From assembly GCA_913774955.1 (NCBI GenBank), contig CAJYKV010000007.1, positions 521,693-585,692 on the forward strand: a DNA stretch of 64,000 nt, read 5' to 3'. A program made the position numbers and the translations under genes. Every line of letters begins with the position of its first letter. The stretch's first letter is position 1. The stretch is from an uncultured Acidovorax sp. GTDB taxonomy: Bacteria; Pseudomonadota; Gammaproteobacteria; Burkholderiales; Burkholderiaceae_C. Shown piece by piece: positions 28,817 to 39,957 of the stretch. Under the pieces are notes generated by a model. That model was given only the letters and a program-made list of their open reading frames with translations, was not told the origin of the DNA and made no database searches.

Positions 28817-29296
28817 ATGATTGAAGGCGTGATGAAGGAAGGCTTCATCACCACGAGCTATGACTCCGTGGTGAACTGGGCCAAGACCGGATCGCTGTGG
28901 CCCATGACCTTCGGTCTGGCCTGCTGCGCCGTCGAGATGATGCATGCCGCCGCGGCGCGCTACGACATCGGCCGCTTCGGCGCCGAAGTGTTCCGTGCGA
29001 GCCCGCGGCAGTCCGATCTGATGATCGTGGCCGGCACGCTCTGCAACAAGATGGCCCCGGCCCTGCGCAAGGTGTACGACCAGATGTCGGAGCCGCGCTG
29101 GGTGATCTCCATGGGCTCGTGCGCCAACGGCGGTGGCTACTACCACTACAGTTATTCGGTGGTGCGCGGCTGCGACCGCATCGTGCCGGTGGACGTGTAC
29201 GTGCCGGGCTGCCCGCCGACCGCGGAAGCGCTCATCTACGGGATCATCCAGCTCCAGCAGAAGATCCGCCGCACCCAAACCATCGCCCGCGTCTGA
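28817..29296 (+). CDS. nuoB: NADH-quinone oxidoreductase subunit B
   Basis: The 159-residue peripheral-arm subunit that binds cluster N2, the last iron-sulfur cluster before quinone. The four ligands are visible as C36 and C37 ([10 protein letters not shown]), C102 (MGSCANGGG) and C132 ([11 protein letters not shown]). It starts 24 bases after nuoA. Confidence 0.99.
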   Translation: MIEGVMKEGFITTSYDSVVNWAKTGSLWPMTFGLACCAVEMMHAAAARYDIGRFGAEVFRASPRQSDLMIVAGTLCNKMAPALRKVYDQMSEPRWVISMGSCANGGGYYHYSYSVVRGCDRIVPVDVYVPGCPPTAEALIYGIIQLQQKIRRTQTIARV

Positions 29297-29307
29297 AGGG
29301 TTCCAGC

Positions 29308-29916
29308 ATGACAGCCATTGCCATCCGACCCGAGGCTCTGCGGGACGCGGTCGCCGCTGCGCTCGGCGACAAGGCGCGCGACATCGTGCTCGCGCTCGAC
29401 GAACTCACGGTGACCGTCTCGGCCGCCGACTACCTGGCTGCGATGCAGCTGCTGCGCGATGCGCCCGGCTGCCGCTTCGAGCAGCTCATGGACCTCTGCG
29501 GCGTCGACTACTCCACCTACGGCGACGTGGGCACGGAAGGCCCGCGCTATGCCGTGGTGTCGCACCTGCTGTCGGTGAGCCTCAACCAGCGCGTGCGCGT
29601 GAAGGTGTTCTGCCCGGACGACGACTTCCCCGTCGTGGCATCGGTGTCCGGCATCTGGAACTCCGCCAACTGGTACGAGCGCGAGGCGTTCGACCTGTAC
29701 GGCATCGTGTTCGACGGCCACGACGACCTGCGCCGCATCCTGACCGACTACGGCTTCATCGGCCATCCGTTCCGCAAGGATTTCCCGCTGTCGGGCCACG
29801 TCGAGATGCGCTACGACACCGAGGCGCGCCGCGTGGTGTACGAGCCGGTGACGATCGAGCCGCGCGAGATCACGCCCCGCATCATCCGCGAAGAAAAGTA
29901 TGGAGGCCTGCACTGA
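29308..29916 (+). CDS. nuoC: NADH-quinone oxidoreductase subunit C
   Basis: A 202-residue (30-kDa type) peripheral-arm subunit. [25 protein letters not shown] and [12 protein letters not shown] are the family signatures. Unlike in E. coli it is not fused to nuoD, which is the usual state in betaproteobacteria. It starts 11 bases after nuoB. Confidence 0.98.
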   Translation: MTAIAIRPEALRDAVAAALGDKARDIVLALDELTVTVSAADYLAAMQLLRDAPGCRFEQLMDLCGVDYSTYGDVGTEGPRYAVVSHLLSVSLNQRVRVKVFCPDDDFPVVASVSGIWNSANWYEREAFDLYGIVFDGHDDLRRILTDYGFIGHPFRKDFPLSGHVEMRYDTEARRVVYEPVTIEPREITPRIIREEKYGGLH

Positions 29917-29946
29917 GGCGCCGCTAGCGCTCTCGGGCAATCCACG

Positions 29947-31200
29947 ATGGCTGAAATCAAGAACTACTCCCTGAACTTTGGTCCGCAGCACCCGGCCGCG
30001 CACGGTGTGCTGCGGCTGGTGCTCGAGCTCGACGGCGAAGTCGTCCAGCGCGCCGACCCCCACATCGGCCTGCTGCACCGCGCCACCGAGAAGCTCGCCG
30101 AGCACAAGACCTTCATCCAGTCGCTGCCCTACATGGACCGGCTGGACTACGTCTCGATGATGTGCAACGAGCACGCCTACTGCCTGGCCATCGAGAAGCT
30201 GCTGGGCATCGACGTGCCGCTGCGCGCGCAGTACATCCGCGTGATGTTCTCCGAGATCACGCGCCTGTTGAACCACCTGATGTGGCTCGGCTCGCACGGA
30301 AACGATTGCGGCAGCTCCACCATCCTGATCTACACGTTCCGCGAGCGTGAAGACCTGTTCGACATGTACGAGGCGGTGTCGGGCGCGCGCATGCACGCGG
30401 CCTACTTCCGTCCGGGCGGCGTCTACCGCGACCTGCCGGACACGATGCCGCAGTACACGGCGAACAAGATCCGCAACGCCAAGGCGATCGAGGTGCTGAA
30501 CCAGAACCGCCGCGGCTCGCTGCTGGACTTCATCGACGACTTCACGCAGCGCTTCCCCAAGTGCGTGGACGAGTACGAGACCCTGCTCACGGACAACCGC
30601 ATCTGGAAGCAGCGCACCGTGGACATCGGCATCGTGACGCAGGAGCGCGCGCTGAACCTCGGCATGACGGGCCCGATGCTGCGCGGCTCGGGCATCGCCT
30701 GGGACCTGCGCAAGAAGCAGCCCTACGACGCCTACGACCGCGTGGAATTCGACATTCCCGTGGGCAAGACCGGCGACTGCTACGACCGCTACCTGGTGCG
30801 CGTGCAGGAGATGCGCCAGTCCAACCGCATCATCAAGCAGTGCGTGGACTGGCTGCGCGCCAACCCCGGCCCCGTCATCACCGACAACCACAAGGTGGCG
30901 CCGCCGTCGCGCGAGTCGATGAAGTCGAACATGGAAGAGCTGATCCACCACTTCAAGCTCTTCACCGAAGGTTTCCGCGTGCCCGAGGGCGAGGCCTATG
31001 CCGCCGTCGAGCACCCGAAGGGCGAGTTCGGCATCTACCTGGTGAGCGACGGCGCCAACAAGCCGTACCGGCTCAAGATCCGCGCGCCGGGCTTCGCCCA
31101 CCTCGCGACCCTCGACGAGATGGCGCGCGGGCACATGATTGCCGATGCCGTGGCCATCATTGGCACGATGGACATCGTGTTCGGAGAGATTGACCGATGA
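29947..31200 (+). CDS. nuoD: NADH-quinone oxidoreductase subunit D
   Basis: A 417-residue (49-kDa type) subunit that forms most of the quinone-binding pocket with Nuo[23 protein letters not shown] at the N-terminus contains the conserved quinone-contact histidines; [20 protein letters not shown] and the C-terminal DIVFGEIDR are typical. The stop overlaps the nuoE start by four bases. Confidence 0.99.
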   Translation: MAEIKNYSLNFGPQHPAAHGVLRLVLELDGEVVQRADPHIGLLHRATEKLAEHKTFIQSLPYMDRLDYVSMMCNEHAYCLAIEKLLGIDVPLRAQYIRVMFSEITRLLNHLMWLGSHGNDCGSSTILIYTFREREDLFDMYEAVSGARMHAAYFRPGGVYRDLPDTMPQYTANKIRNAKAIEVLNQNRRGSLLDFIDDFTQRFPKCVDEYETLLTDNRIWKQRTVDIGIVTQERALNLGMTGPMLRGSGIAWDLRKKQPYDAYDRVEFDIPVGKTGDCYDRYLVRVQEMRQSNRIIKQCVDWLRANPGPVITDNHKVAPPSRESMKSNMEELIHHFKLFTEGFRVPEGEAYAAVEHPKGEFGIYLVSDGANKPYRLKIRAPGFAHLATLDEMARGHMIADAVAIIGTMDIVFGEIDR

Positions 31201-31724
31201 GTACCGTATCGAACCAAGCCGCCGGCGCCTCGCCGGTGACCGAGGCGACGCGTGCGCGTTTCGCCCGCGAAGTGGCCAAGTACCCGCCGGAGCAGAAGCA
31301 GTCCGCCGTGATGGCCTGCCTGTCCATCGTGCAGCAGGAGCAGGGCTGGGTCAGCCCCGAGAGCGAGGCCGTGATCGCCGAGGTTCTGGGCATGCCCCAG
31401 ATCGCCGTGCACGAAGTCACGACCTTCTACAACATGTACAACCAGCAGCCGCTGGGCAAATACAAGCTGAACGTCTGCACCAACCTGCCGTGCCAGCTGC
31501 GCGACGGCCAGAAGGCGCTGCACCACCTCGAGAAGAAGCTCGGCATCACCATGGGCGAGACCACGCCCGACGGCCTGTTCACGCTGCAGCAGTGCGAATG
31601 CCTGGGCGCGTGCGCCGATGCGCCCGTGATGCTGGTGAACGACCGCACCATGTGCAGCTTCATGGACAACGAAAAGCTCGACCAGCTCGTGGACGGCCTG
31701 CGCCAGGCGGAGGGACAGGCATGA
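31197..31724 (+). CDS. nuoE: NADH-quinone oxidoreductase subunit E
   Basis: A 175-residue (24-kDa type) thioredoxin-fold subunit carrying the [2Fe-2S] cluster N1a. The four ligands are in VCTNLPCQ and [10 protein letters not shown]. It works with NuoF in the NADH dehydrogenase module. Four-base overlaps join it to nuoD upstream and nuoF downstream. Confidence 0.98.
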   Translation: MSTVSNQAAGASPVTEATRARFAREVAKYPPEQKQSAVMACLSIVQQEQGWVSPESEAVIAEVLGMPQIAVHEVTTFYNMYNQQPLGKYKLNVCTNLPCQLRDGQKALHHLEKKLGITMGETTPDGLFTLQQCECLGACADAPVMLVNDRTMCSFMDNEKLDQLVDGLRQAEGQA

Positions 31725-33079
31725 CCACCGCAGCACAGATCCTCTCGCAGTTCCAGGCCACGGGCGTCCAGACCTGCTTCCACGACCGCCACATCGAGCC
31801 GCAGATCTATGCGGGCCTCGATGGCACGAACTGGAGCATCAAGGACTACGAGGCGCGCGGCGGCTACCAGGCCCTGCGCAAGATACTCGGCACCGACGGC
31901 GGCGAGCCGATGACGCAGGACCAGGTCATCGCCACCGTCAAGGAATCCGGCCTGCGCGGCCGCGGCGGCGCGGGCTTCCCGACGGGCCTGAAGTGGAGCT
32001 TCATGCCCCGCTCTTTCCCGGGCCAGAAGTACCTCGTCTGCAACTCCGACGAAGGCGAGCCGGGCACCTGCAAGGACCGCGACATCCTGCAGTTCAATCC
32101 GCACATCGTCATCGAGGGCATGATCATCGCCGCCTTCGCGATGGGCATCTCGGTGGGCTACAACTACATCCACGGCGAGATCTTCCAGACCTACGACCGC
32201 TTCGAGGAAGCACTGGAAGAGGCGCGCGCGGCCGGCTACCTGGGCGACAGGATCCTGGGCAGCGGCTTCAGCTTCCAGCTGCACGCCGCCCACGGCTTCG
32301 GCGCCTACATCTGCGGCGAAGAGACCGCGCTGCTCGAGTCGCTGGAAGGCAAGAAGGGCCAGCCGCGCTTCAAGCCGCCGTTCCCGGCGAGCTTCGGCCT
32401 GTACGGCAAGCCCACCACGATCAACAACACCGAGACCTTCGCGGCGGTGCCCTGGATCATCCGCAACGGCGGCGCGGCCTACCTGGCCTGCGGCAAGCCG
32501 AACAACGGCGGCACCAAGATCTTCTCGGTGTCCGGCGACGTGGAGAAGCCCGGCAACTACGAAGTGCCCATGGGCACGCCGTTCGCCAAGCTGCTGGAAC
32601 TCGCCGGCGGCGTGCGCAAGGGCCGGCAGCTCAAGGCCGTGATCCCGGGTGGCTCGTCCGCGCCGGTGCTGCCCGCATCCATCATCATGGAATGCACGAT
32701 GGACTACGACTCCATCGCCAAGGCCGGCTCGATGCTGGGCTCGGGCGCCGTGATCGTCATGGACGATTCGCGCAGCATGGTCGAGAGCCTGCTCCGCCTG
32801 TCGTACTTCTATTCGCACGAGTCCTGCGGCCAGTGCACGCCCTGCCGCGAGGGCACGGGCTGGATGTGGCGCGTGATCGACCGCATCCAGCACGGCCTGG
32901 GCCGCGAAGGCGACCTGGACCTGCTCAATTCGGTGGCGGACAACATCCAGGGGCGCACCATCTGCGCCCTGGGCGACGCGGCGGCCATGCCGGTGCGCGC
33001 CATGATCAAGCACTTCCGTCCGGAATTCGAGGCGCTGATCCGCAACAAGACGAGCCCCCAGGCTCCGGCCTCCGCCTGA
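31721..33079 (+). CDS. nuoF: NADH-quinone oxidoreductase subunit F
   Basis: The 452-residue (51-kDa type) subunit that binds NADH and FMN and cluster N3. [16 protein letters not shown] is the NADH site, [15 protein letters not shown] and [15 protein letters not shown] the FMN site, and [14 protein letters not shown] with a later cysteine near the C-terminus holds the [4Fe-4S] cluster. Its ATG overlaps the nuoE stop. Confidence 0.99.
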   Translation: MTTAAQILSQFQATGVQTCFHDRHIEPQIYAGLDGTNWSIKDYEARGGYQALRKILGTDGGEPMTQDQVIATVKESGLRGRGGAGFPTGLKWSFMPRSFPGQKYLVCNSDEGEPGTCKDRDILQFNPHIVIEGMIIAAFAMGISVGYNYIHGEIFQTYDRFEEALEEARAAGYLGDRILGSGFSFQLHAAHGFGAYICGEETALLESLEGKKGQPRFKPPFPASFGLYGKPTTINNTETFAAVPWIIRNGGAAYLACGKPNNGGTKIFSVSGDVEKPGNYEVPMGTPFAKLLELAGGVRKGRQLKAVIPGGSSAPVLPASIIMECTMDYDSIAKAGSMLGSGAVIVMDDSRSMVESLLRLSYFYSHESCGQCTPCREGTGWMWRVIDRIQHGLGREGDLDLLNSVADNIQGRTICALGDAAAMPVRAMIKHFRPEFEALIRNKTSPQAPASA

Positions 33080-33094
33080 TCGCGAGAAACGCAT

Positions 33095-35260
33095 ATGGTT
33101 GAAATCGAACTCGACGGGAAGAAGGTGGAAGTCGCCGAAGGCTGCATGGTGATGCATGCAGCCGAGAAGGCGGGCACCTACATCCCTCATTTCTGCTATC
33201 ACAAGAAGCTCTCCATCGCCGCCAACTGCCGCATGTGCCTGGTGGACGTGGAGAAGGCTCCCAAGCCGATGCCTGCCTGCGCCACGCCCGTGACGCAGGG
33301 CATGATCGTGCGCACCAAGAGCGACAAGGCCATCAAGGCCCAGCAGTCGGTCATGGAATTCCTGCTGATCAACCACCCGCTGGACTGCCCGATCTGCGAC
33401 CAGGGCGGTGAGTGCCAGCTGCAGGACCTGGCCGTGGGCTACGGCGGCTCCTCCTCGCGCTACGAGGAAGAGAAGCGCGTGGTGTTCCACAAGGACGTCG
33501 GCCCGCTGATCTCCATGGAGGAGATGACCCGCTGCATCCACTGCACCCGCTGCGTGCGCTTCGGCCAGGAAGTGGCCGGCGTGATGGAGCTGGGCATGAT
33601 CCACCGCGGCGAGCATTCCGAGATCACCACCGTGGTGGGCGATACCGTGGACTCCGAGCTGTCGGGCAACATGATCGACATCTGCCCTGTGGGCGCGCTC
33701 ACGAGCAAGCCGTTCCGCTACAGCGCCCGCACCTGGGAGCTGTCGCGCCGCAAGTCGGTCAGCCCGCACGATTCCACCGGTGCCAACCTGATCGTCCAGG
33801 TCAAGAACCACAAGGTCATGCGCGTCGTCCCGTTCGAGAACGAGGACGTGAACGAGTGCTGGATCGCCGACCGCGACCGCTTCTCGTACGAAGCGCTGAA
33901 CGGCCCCGACCGCCTGACCAGGCCCATGCTCAAGCAGGGCGGCCAGTGGAAGGAAGTCGACTGGCAGACGGCGCTCGAGTACGTGGCCAACGGCCTGCGC
34001 GGCATCCAGTCCGAGCACGGTGCCCAGAGCATCGGGGCGCTGGTCAGCCCGCACAGCACGCTGGAAGAGCTGCACCTCGCCACGCTGCTGGTGCGCGGCC
34101 TGGGCAGCGACAACATCGATCACCGCCTGCGCAATGCCGAATTCCCGGCTTCCGAAGGCGTGCGCTGGCTGGGCATGCCGATCGCGGCGCTGTCCACGCT
34201 GCAGTCGGTGCTCGTCGTGGGCTCCAACCTGCGCAAGGAACATCCGCTGTTCGCGCAGCGCATCCGCCAGGCGGCCCGCAAGGGCTGCGCGGTGAGCGCG
34301 CTGAATTCCGCGGCCTACGACTGGGCCATGCCGATGGCGCAGTCCCTCGTGGCACCCGCCGGTGAGTGGGCCGCCGCGCTGGCCGACATCGCGGCCGCCG
34401 TGGCCCAGGAGCGTGGCGTGGCCGCGCCCGTGGCCTCCGGCCGTGCGACCGATGCGGCGCTGGCCGTGGCCCGTTCGCTCGCGTCCGGCGAAGGCCGCGC
34501 CGTGTTGCTCGGCAATGCCGCCGCGCACCATGCCCAGGCGTCGTCGCTGCTGGCGCTGGCCCAGTGGATCGGCGCGCAGACCGGCGCCGTGGTCGGCTAC
34601 CTGACCGAAGCGGCCAACACCGTCGGCGCGCAGTTCGTGGGCGCGCAGCCGCGCCAGGGCGGGCTCGATGCCGGCCGCATGCTGGCCGGCGGCCTGAAGG
34701 CCGCGCTGCTGCTCAATACCGAGCCGGTGCACGACTCCGCTGCCGGTGCGCGCGCCGCAGAGGCGCTCGCGCGGGCCGAGATGGTCGTGACGCTGAGCCC
34801 GTTCAAGACCAACCTGGAATTCAGCGACGTGCTGCTGCCCATCGCCCCGTTCACCGAAACCTCCGGCAGCTTCGTGAATGCCGAAGGCCGACTGCAGGGC
34901 TTCCACGCCGTGGTGAAGCCGCTGGGCGATGCGCGTCCGGCCTGGAAGGTGCTGCGCGTGCTCGGCAACCTGCTGGGCGTGCAGGGCATCGGCTTCGAGA
35001 CCTCGCAGGAGGTGCTGGCCCATGCCGTGGGCGCCACCGGCGCCGAGCTGCCGACGCACCTGCCGGCCGCCCGGCTGTCCAACACGACGTCCGCGGCACC
35101 CGCCGTGCCGGCCATCGCGGCCGGTGCGCCGGAGCCCGTGGTCGCCGCCATCTACCAGCTCGACAGCCTCGTGCGCCGTGCGCCCTCGCTGCAGCTGACG
35201 GCCGACGGCCGCCAGGCTGCCGCGGCCGCCCCCGCCGCCGTGGAAGGAGCCGCAGCATGA
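33095..35260 (+). CDS. nuoG: NADH-quinone oxidoreductase subunit G
   Basis: A 721-residue (75-kDa type) iron-sulfur subunit. The N-terminal ferredoxin domain has [20 protein letters not shown] (N1b ligands); [14 protein letters not shown] and [14 protein letters not shown] with DICPVGAL hold N4 and N5. The rest is a molybdopterin-oxidoreductase-like domain that has lost its cofactor. The length is nearer the mitochondrial/Paracoccus form than the longer E. coli NuoG. The C-terminal 40 residues are Ala-rich. The stop overlaps nuoH. Confidence 0.98.
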   Translation: MVEIELDGKKVEVAEGCMVMHAAEKAGTYIPHFCYHKKLSIAANCRMCLVDVEKAPKPMPACATPVTQGMIVRTKSDKAIKAQQSVMEFLLINHPLDCPICDQGGECQLQDLAVGYGGSSSRYEEEKRVVFHKDVGPLISMEEMTRCIHCTRCVRFGQEVAGVMELGMIHRGEHSEITTVVGDTVDSELSGNMIDICPVGALTSKPFRYSARTWELSRRKSVSPHDSTGANLIVQVKNHKVMRVVPFENEDVNECWIADRDRFSYEALNGPDRLTRPMLKQGGQWKEVDWQTALEYVANGLRGIQSEHGAQSIGALVSPHSTLEELHLATLLVRGLGSDNIDHRLRNAEFPASEGVRWLGMPIAALSTLQSVLVVGSNLRKEHPLFAQRIRQAARKGCAVSALNSAAYDWAMPMAQSLVAPAGEWAAALADIAAAVAQERGVAAPVASGRATDAALAVARSLASGEGRAVLLGNAAAHHAQASSLLALAQWIGAQTGAVVGYLTEAANTVGAQFVGAQPRQGGLDAGRMLAGGLKAALLLNTEPVHDSAAGARAAEALARAEMVVTLSPFKTNLEFSDVLLPIAPFTETSGSFVNAEGRLQGFHAVVKPLGDARPAWKVLRVLGNLLGVQGIGFETSQEVLAHAVGATGAELPTHLPAARLSNTTSAAPAVPAIAAGAPEPVVAAIYQLDSLVRRAPSLQLTADGRQAAAAAPAAVEGAAA

Positions 35261-36333
35261 TCGACGCGCTCTACAACGGCGGGCTGAACCTCGTCGCCCA
35301 ATCCTGGTGGACGGGCGCGGTGTGGCCCGTGCTCTGGAACCTGCTCAAGATCGTCGCCATCGTGGCGCCGCTCATGGGCGCGGTGGCCTACCTCACGCTC
35401 TGGGAGCGCAAGCTGCTGGGCTTCATGCAGGTGCGCCACGGCCCCAACCGCGTGGGCCCGTTCGGGCTGCTGCAGCCGCTGGCCGACGGCCTGAAGCTGC
35501 TCACCAAGGAAATCATCCAGCCCGCGGCGGCCAGCAAGGGCCTGTTCGTGCTCGGCCCGGTGATGGCCATCATGCCCGCGCTCGCGGCCTGGGTGGCGAT
35601 CCCCTTCGGTCCCGACGTGGCCCTGGCCAACGTGAACGCCGGCCTGCTGCTGATCATGGCGATCACCTCCATCGAGGTGTACGGCGTGATCATCGCCGGC
35701 TGGGCCTCGAACTCGAAGTACGCCTTCCTGGGCGCGCTGCGTGCCTCGGCGCAGATGGTGAGCTACGAAATCGCGATGGGCTTCTGCTTCCTGGTGGTCA
35801 TCATGGTCTCCGGCAGCATGAACCTCACGCAGATCGTGCTGAGCCAGGGCCAGGGCACCATGGCCAACGCCGGCCTGTCGTTCCTGTCGTGGAACTGGCT
35901 GCCGCTGCTGCCGATCTTCATCGTCTACCTGATCTCCGGCGTGGCCGAGACCAACCGCCACCCGTTCGACGTGGTGGAAGGCGAAGCGGAAATCGTGGCC
36001 GGCCACATGGTCGAGTACTCGGGCATGGGCTTCGCGATCTTCTTCCTGGCCGAGTACGCCAGCATGTGGCTCGTGTCCATCCTGGGCGTGACCATGTTCC
36101 TGGGCGGCTGGCTGTCGCCGGTGGCGGCCCTGGACTTCATCCCGGGCTGGATCTGGCTGGGCCTCAAGACCTTCCTCGTGGTGTCCATGTTCATCTGGAT
36201 CCGCGCGACCTTCCCGCGCTTCCGGTACGACCAGATCATGCGCCTGGGCTGGAAGATCTTCATTCCGGTCACCCTGGTGTGGCTGCTGATCGTGGGCGGA
36301 TGGCTGCTTTCGCCCTGGAACATCTGGAAATAA
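35257..36333 (+). CDS. nuoH: NADH-quinone oxidoreductase subunit H
   Basis: A 358-residue inner-membrane subunit with about eight helices that links the quinone cavity to the proton channels. Conserved loops are [20 protein letters not shown] and [19 protein letters not shown], whose acidic residues belong to the E-channel. Overlaps nuoG by four bases. Confidence 0.98.
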   Translation: MIDALYNGGLNLVAQSWWTGAVWPVLWNLLKIVAIVAPLMGAVAYLTLWERKLLGFMQVRHGPNRVGPFGLLQPLADGLKLLTKEIIQPAAASKGLFVLGPVMAIMPALAAWVAIPFGPDVALANVNAGLLLIMAITSIEVYGVIIAGWASNSKYAFLGALRASAQMVSYEIAMGFCFLVVIMVSGSMNLTQIVLSQGQGTMANAGLSFLSWNWLPLLPIFIVYLISGVAETNRHPFDVVEGEAEIVAGHMVEYSGMGFAIFFLAEYASMWLVSILGVTMFLGGWLSPVAALDFIPGWIWLGLKTFLVVSMFIWIRATFPRFRYDQIMRLGWKIFIPVTLVWLLIVGGWLLSPWNIWK

Positions 36334-36348
36334 GCGGGACACGACATC

Positions 36349-36864
36349 ATGGCTGCTGTTGCTGCTGATACGAGATCTTTTTCCTTCAAGGACTTTTTCA
36401 AGAGCTTCATGCTCGTGGAACTGGTCAAGGGCATGGCCCTGACCGGCCGCTACGCGTTCCGCCGCAAGGTGACGGTGCAGTTCCCCGAAGAGAAGACGCC
36501 GCTGTCGCCGCGCTTCCGCGGGCTGCACGCGCTGCGCCGCTACGAGAACGGTGAAGAGCGCTGCATCGCCTGCAAGCTCTGCGAAGCGGTCTGTCCGGCG
36601 CTCGCGATCACGATCGAGTCCGACGTGCGGGCCGACGGCTCGCGCCGCACGACGCGCTACGACATCGACCTCACGAAGTGCATCTTCTGCGGCTTCTGCG
36701 AAGAAAGCTGCCCGGTCGATTCGATCGTCGAGACGCAGATCCTGGAGTACCACGGCGAGAAGCGGGGCGACCTGTACTTCACCAAGGACATGCTCCTGGC
36801 GGTCGGCGACCGCTACGAGGCCGAGATCGCCGCTGCCAAGGCGGCCGACGCCAAGTACCGCTGA
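36349..36864 (+). CDS. nuoI: NADH-quinone oxidoreductase subunit I
   Basis: A 171-residue (23-kDa, TYKY type) peripheral subunit with two [4Fe-4S] clusters N6a and N6b, bound by [12 protein letters not shown] and [14 protein letters not shown]. The N-terminal amphipathic region [14 protein letters not shown] anchors it to the membrane arm. It starts 15 bases after nuoH. Confidence 0.99.
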   Translation: MAAVAADTRSFSFKDFFKSFMLVELVKGMALTGRYAFRRKVTVQFPEEKTPLSPRFRGLHALRRYENGEERCIACKLCEAVCPALAITIESDVRADGSRRTTRYDIDLTKCIFCGFCEESCPVDSIVETQILEYHGEKRGDLYFTKDMLLAVGDRYEAEIAAAKAADAKYR

Positions 36865-36902
36865 TCCGCGGCTCCTGAACCACTTTTCACAAGATCCGAT
36901 TC

Positions 36903-37574
36903 ATGGACGCCAAGACTGGTTTCTTCTATCTGTTCTCGGTCGTGCTGCTGTATGCGGCCTTCCGGGTCATCACCGCGCGCAACCCCGTGCATGCGGTGCT
37001 CCACCTGATCCTCGCGTTCTCGCAGGCCGCCGCCATCTGGCTGATCCTGAAGGCCGAGTTCCTGGCCATCGCGCTCGTGCTGGTCTACCTGGGTGCCGTC
37101 ATGGTGCTGTTCCTGTTCGTGGTGATGATGCTGGACATCCACATCGACACCGTGCGGCAGGGGTTCTGGCGCCATTTCCCGCTCGCGGCCTTCATCGGCG
37201 CGCTGATCGCGCTCGAAATGGCGGCGGTGCTGATGGGCGGCTTCCGCGGCATGGATGAACCCAAGGCCGTGGCTGCCATGGTGGACGTGGCCGGCAACGT
37301 GGTGCCGTACTCCAACACCAAGGCGCTGGGCAAGCTGCTCTACACCGAATACCTGTACCCGGTGGAAATCGCCGCCGTGATCCTGCTGGTGGCGATGATC
37401 GCCGCCATCGCCCTGACCCTGCGCCAGCGCAAGGACACCAAGGTGACCAAGGTCTCGGAACAGGTGCGTGTGCGTGCCGCCGACCGCGTCGCGCTGGTGA
37501 AGGTCGCCGCGACGCAGAAGCCCGCGGAAGAACCGGCGGCGCCCGCTGCGGCCGCCGAGGAGAAGAAGGCATGA
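36903..37574 (+). CDS. nuoJ: NADH-quinone oxidoreductase subunit J
   Basis: A 223-residue inner-membrane subunit with five predicted helices; the conserved third helix region [19 protein letters not shown] contains the pi-bulge segment linked to gating in complex I. The C-terminal 45 residues are a charged, Ala/Lys/Glu-rich tail typical of betaproteobacterial NuoJ. The stop overlaps nuoK. Confidence 0.97.
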   Translation: MDAKTGFFYLFSVVLLYAAFRVITARNPVHAVLHLILAFSQAAAIWLILKAEFLAIALVLVYLGAVMVLFLFVVMMLDIHIDTVRQGFWRHFPLAAFIGALIALEMAAVLMGGFRGMDEPKAVAAMVDVAGNVVPYSNTKALGKLLYTEYLYPVEIAAVILLVAMIAAIALTLRQRKDTKVTKVSEQVRVRAADRVALVKVAATQKPAEEPAAPAAAAEEKKA

Positions 37575-37879
37575 CGTTGACCCTGGGCCATTTCCTGTCG
37601 CTGGGCGCGATGCTGTTCGCGCTGTCGGTGATCGGCATCTTCCTGAACCGCAAGAACCTCATCGTGCTGCTCATGGCCATCGAGCTGATGCTCCTGGCCG
37701 TGAACATGAACTTCGTGGCGTTCTCCCACTACCTGGGCGACATGCACGGGCAGGTGTTCGTGTTCTTCATCCTGACGGTGGCCGCGGCCGAATCCGCCAT
37801 CGGCCTCGCGATCCTGGTGCTGCTGTTCCGCAACAAGTCCAGCATCGACGCGGAAGATCTCAACACCCTCAAGGGTTGA
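37571..37879 (+). CDS. nuoK: NADH-quinone oxidoreductase subunit K
   Basis: A 102-residue inner-membrane subunit with three helices, the ND4L homologue. Buried glutamates in [16 protein letters not shown] and [17 protein letters not shown] are the conserved proton-path residues. Overlaps nuoJ by four bases. Confidence 0.98.
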   Translation: MTLTLGHFLSLGAMLFALSVIGIFLNRKNLIVLLMAIELMLLAVNMNFVAFSHYLGDMHGQVFVFFILTVAAAESAIGLAILVLLFRNKSSIDAEDLNTLKG

Positions 37880-37907
37880 TCCGCCGGTACTTGCAAGGTC
37901 TTCAAGA

Positions 37908-39944
37908 ATGAGTCAAACCCTCTCCGCTTCGATGCTCCTCGCGGTGCCGCTGGCGCCGCTGGCGGGCTCCGCGCTCGCCGGCATCCTCGGCACGGCCTTC
38001 GGCGGCAACCGCATCGGACGCCGCGCGAGCCACACCCTCACGATCCTCGGCGTGTTCGTCGCGTTCGTGCTCTCGGCCCTGACGTTCAAGAGCGTGGCGC
38101 TCGACGGCGCCCGCTTCAACGAGACGCTCTACACCTGGATGGTGGTGGGCGGCCTCAAGATGGAAGTCGGCTTCCTCATCGACACGCTCACCGCCATGAT
38201 GATGTGCGTGGTGACCTTCGTGTCGCTGATGGTGCACATCTACACGATCGGCTACATGGAAGAGGACGACGGCTACAACCGCTTCTTCTCGTACATCTCG
38301 CTGTTCACGTTCTCGATGCTCATGCTGGTCATGAGCAACAACCTGCTGCAGCTGTTCTTCGGCTGGGAAGCGGTGGGCCTGGTGTCGTACCTGCTGATCG
38401 GCTTCTGGTTCAACAAGCCCACGGCCATCTTCGCCAACATGAAGGCGTTCCTGGTGAACCGCGTGGGCGACTTCGGCTTCATCCTGGGCATCGGCCTGAT
38501 CGCCGCCTACGCCGGCACGCTGAACTACGGCGAGATCTTCGCCAAGTCGGGCGAACTCGGCACCATCGGCTTCCCCGGCACCGACTGGATGCTGATCACC
38601 GTGATCTGCATCTGCCTGTTCATCGGCGCGATGGGCAAGAGCGCGCAGTTCCCGCTGCACGTGTGGCTGCCCGACTCGATGGAAGGCCCGACGCCGATCT
38701 CCGCGCTGATCCACGCGGCCACCATGGTGACCGCCGGCATCTTCATGGTGTCGCGCATGTCGCCGCTGTTCGAACTCTCGGACACGGCCCTCAACTTCAT
38801 CCTGGTGATCGGTGCCATCACGGCCCTGTTCATGGGCTTCCTGGGCATGATCCAGAACGACATCAAGCGCGTGGTGGCCTATTCCACGCTGTCGCAGCTG
38901 GGCTACATGACCGTGGCGCTGGGCGCTTCCGCCTATTCGGTGGCCGTGTTCCACCTGATGACGCACGCGTTCTTCAAGGCGCTGCTGTTTCTCGGCGCGG
39001 GCTCGGTGATCATGGGCATGCACCACAACCAGGACATCCGCTGGATGGGCGCCGTGCGCAAGTACATGCCCATCACCTGGATCACCTCGCTGCTGGGCTC
39101 CCTGGCGCTGATCGGCACGCCGCTGTTCTCGGGCTTCTATTCCAAGGACAGCATCATCGAGGCCGTGCACGCCAGCACGCTGCCCGCCGCGGGCTTCGCG
39201 CACTTCGCGGTGCTGGCCGGCGTGTTCGTCACGGCGTTCTACTCGTTCCGCATGTACTTCCTGGTCTTCCATGGCAAGGAGCGCTACGACCAGAACCCGG
39301 ATGCGCACCACGACGACCACCATGCCCACGACGACCATGGCCACGGCCATGGCCACGACGCCAAGCCGCACGAGTCGCCCTGGGTGGTGACGGTGCCGCT
39401 GGTGCTGCTGGCGATCCCCTCGGTGGTGATCGGCTTCCTGGCCATCCAGCCGATGCTGTTCGGCGACTTCTTCAAGGACGTGATCTTCGTGGATGCCGCC
39501 AAGCACCCCGCGATGGCCGAGCTGTCCGAGATGTTCCACGGCCCGGTGGCCATGGCCCTGCACGGCCTGCAGACCGCGCCGTTCTGGCTGGCGCTGGCCG
39601 GTGTCGCGCTCTCCTACTACATGTACATGATCAACCCGGCGCTGCCGGCGGCGATCAAGCGCATCTGCATGCCGATCTACGTCCTGTTCGAGAACAAGTA
39701 CTACCTTGACTGGATCAACGAGAACATCATCGCCCGCGGCGCCCGTGCGCTCGGCGTGGGTCTCTGGAAGGGCGGCGACCAGGCCGTGATCGACGGCGCC
39801 GTGGTGAACGGCTCCTGGAAGGTCGTCGGCTGGGTCGCGGGCATCGTGCGCTGGGTGCAGTCGGGCTACATCTACCACTATGCGCTGGTGATGATCCTGG
39901 GCGTGTTCGGGCTCATGACGTACTTCGTGTGGCTCAACAAGTAG
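37908..39944 (+). CDS. nuoL: NADH-quinone oxidoreductase subunit L
   Basis: A 678-residue antiporter-like subunit (ND5 homologue) at the distal end of the membrane arm, with the long lateral helix expected at its C-terminus. FGWEAVGLVSYLLIGFW carries the key glutamate, and HVWLPDSMEGPTPISALIHAATMV is the signature. A cytoplasm- or periplasm-exposed loop at about residues 465-488 carries ten histidines mixed with aspartates (DAHHDDHHAHDDHGHGHGHD). Starts 28 bases after nuoK. Confidence 0.98.
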   Translation: MSQTLSASMLLAVPLAPLAGSALAGILGTAFGGNRIGRRASHTLTILGVFVAFVLSALTFKSVALDGARFNETLYTWMVVGGLKMEVGFLIDTLTAMMMCVVTFVSLMVHIYTIGYMEEDDGYNRFFSYISLFTFSMLMLVMSNNLLQLFFGWEAVGLVSYLLIGFWFNKPTAIFANMKAFLVNRVGDFGFILGIGLIAAYAGTLNYGEIFAKSGELGTIGFPGTDWMLITVICICLFIGAMGKSAQFPLHVWLPDSMEGPTPISALIHAATMVTAGIFMVSRMSPLFELSDTALNFILVIGAITALFMGFLGMIQNDIKRVVAYSTLSQLGYMTVALGASAYSVAVFHLMTHAFFKALLFLGAGSVIMGMHHNQDIRWMGAVRKYMPITWITSLLGSLALIGTPLFSGFYSKDSIIEAVHASTLPAAGFAHFAVLAGVFVTAFYSFRMYFLVFHGKERYDQNPDAHHDDHHAHDDHGHGHGHDAKPHESPWVVTVPLVLLAIPSVVIGFLAIQPMLFGDFFKDVIFVDAAKHPAMAELSEMFHGPVAMALHGLQTAPFWLALAGVALSYYMYMINPALPAAIKRICMPIYVLFENKYYLDWINENIIARGARALGVGLWKGGDQAVIDGAVVNGSWKVVGWVAGIVRWVQSGYIYHYALVMILGVFGLMTYFVWLNK

Positions 39945-39957
39945 AGGAAGAAGAAAA

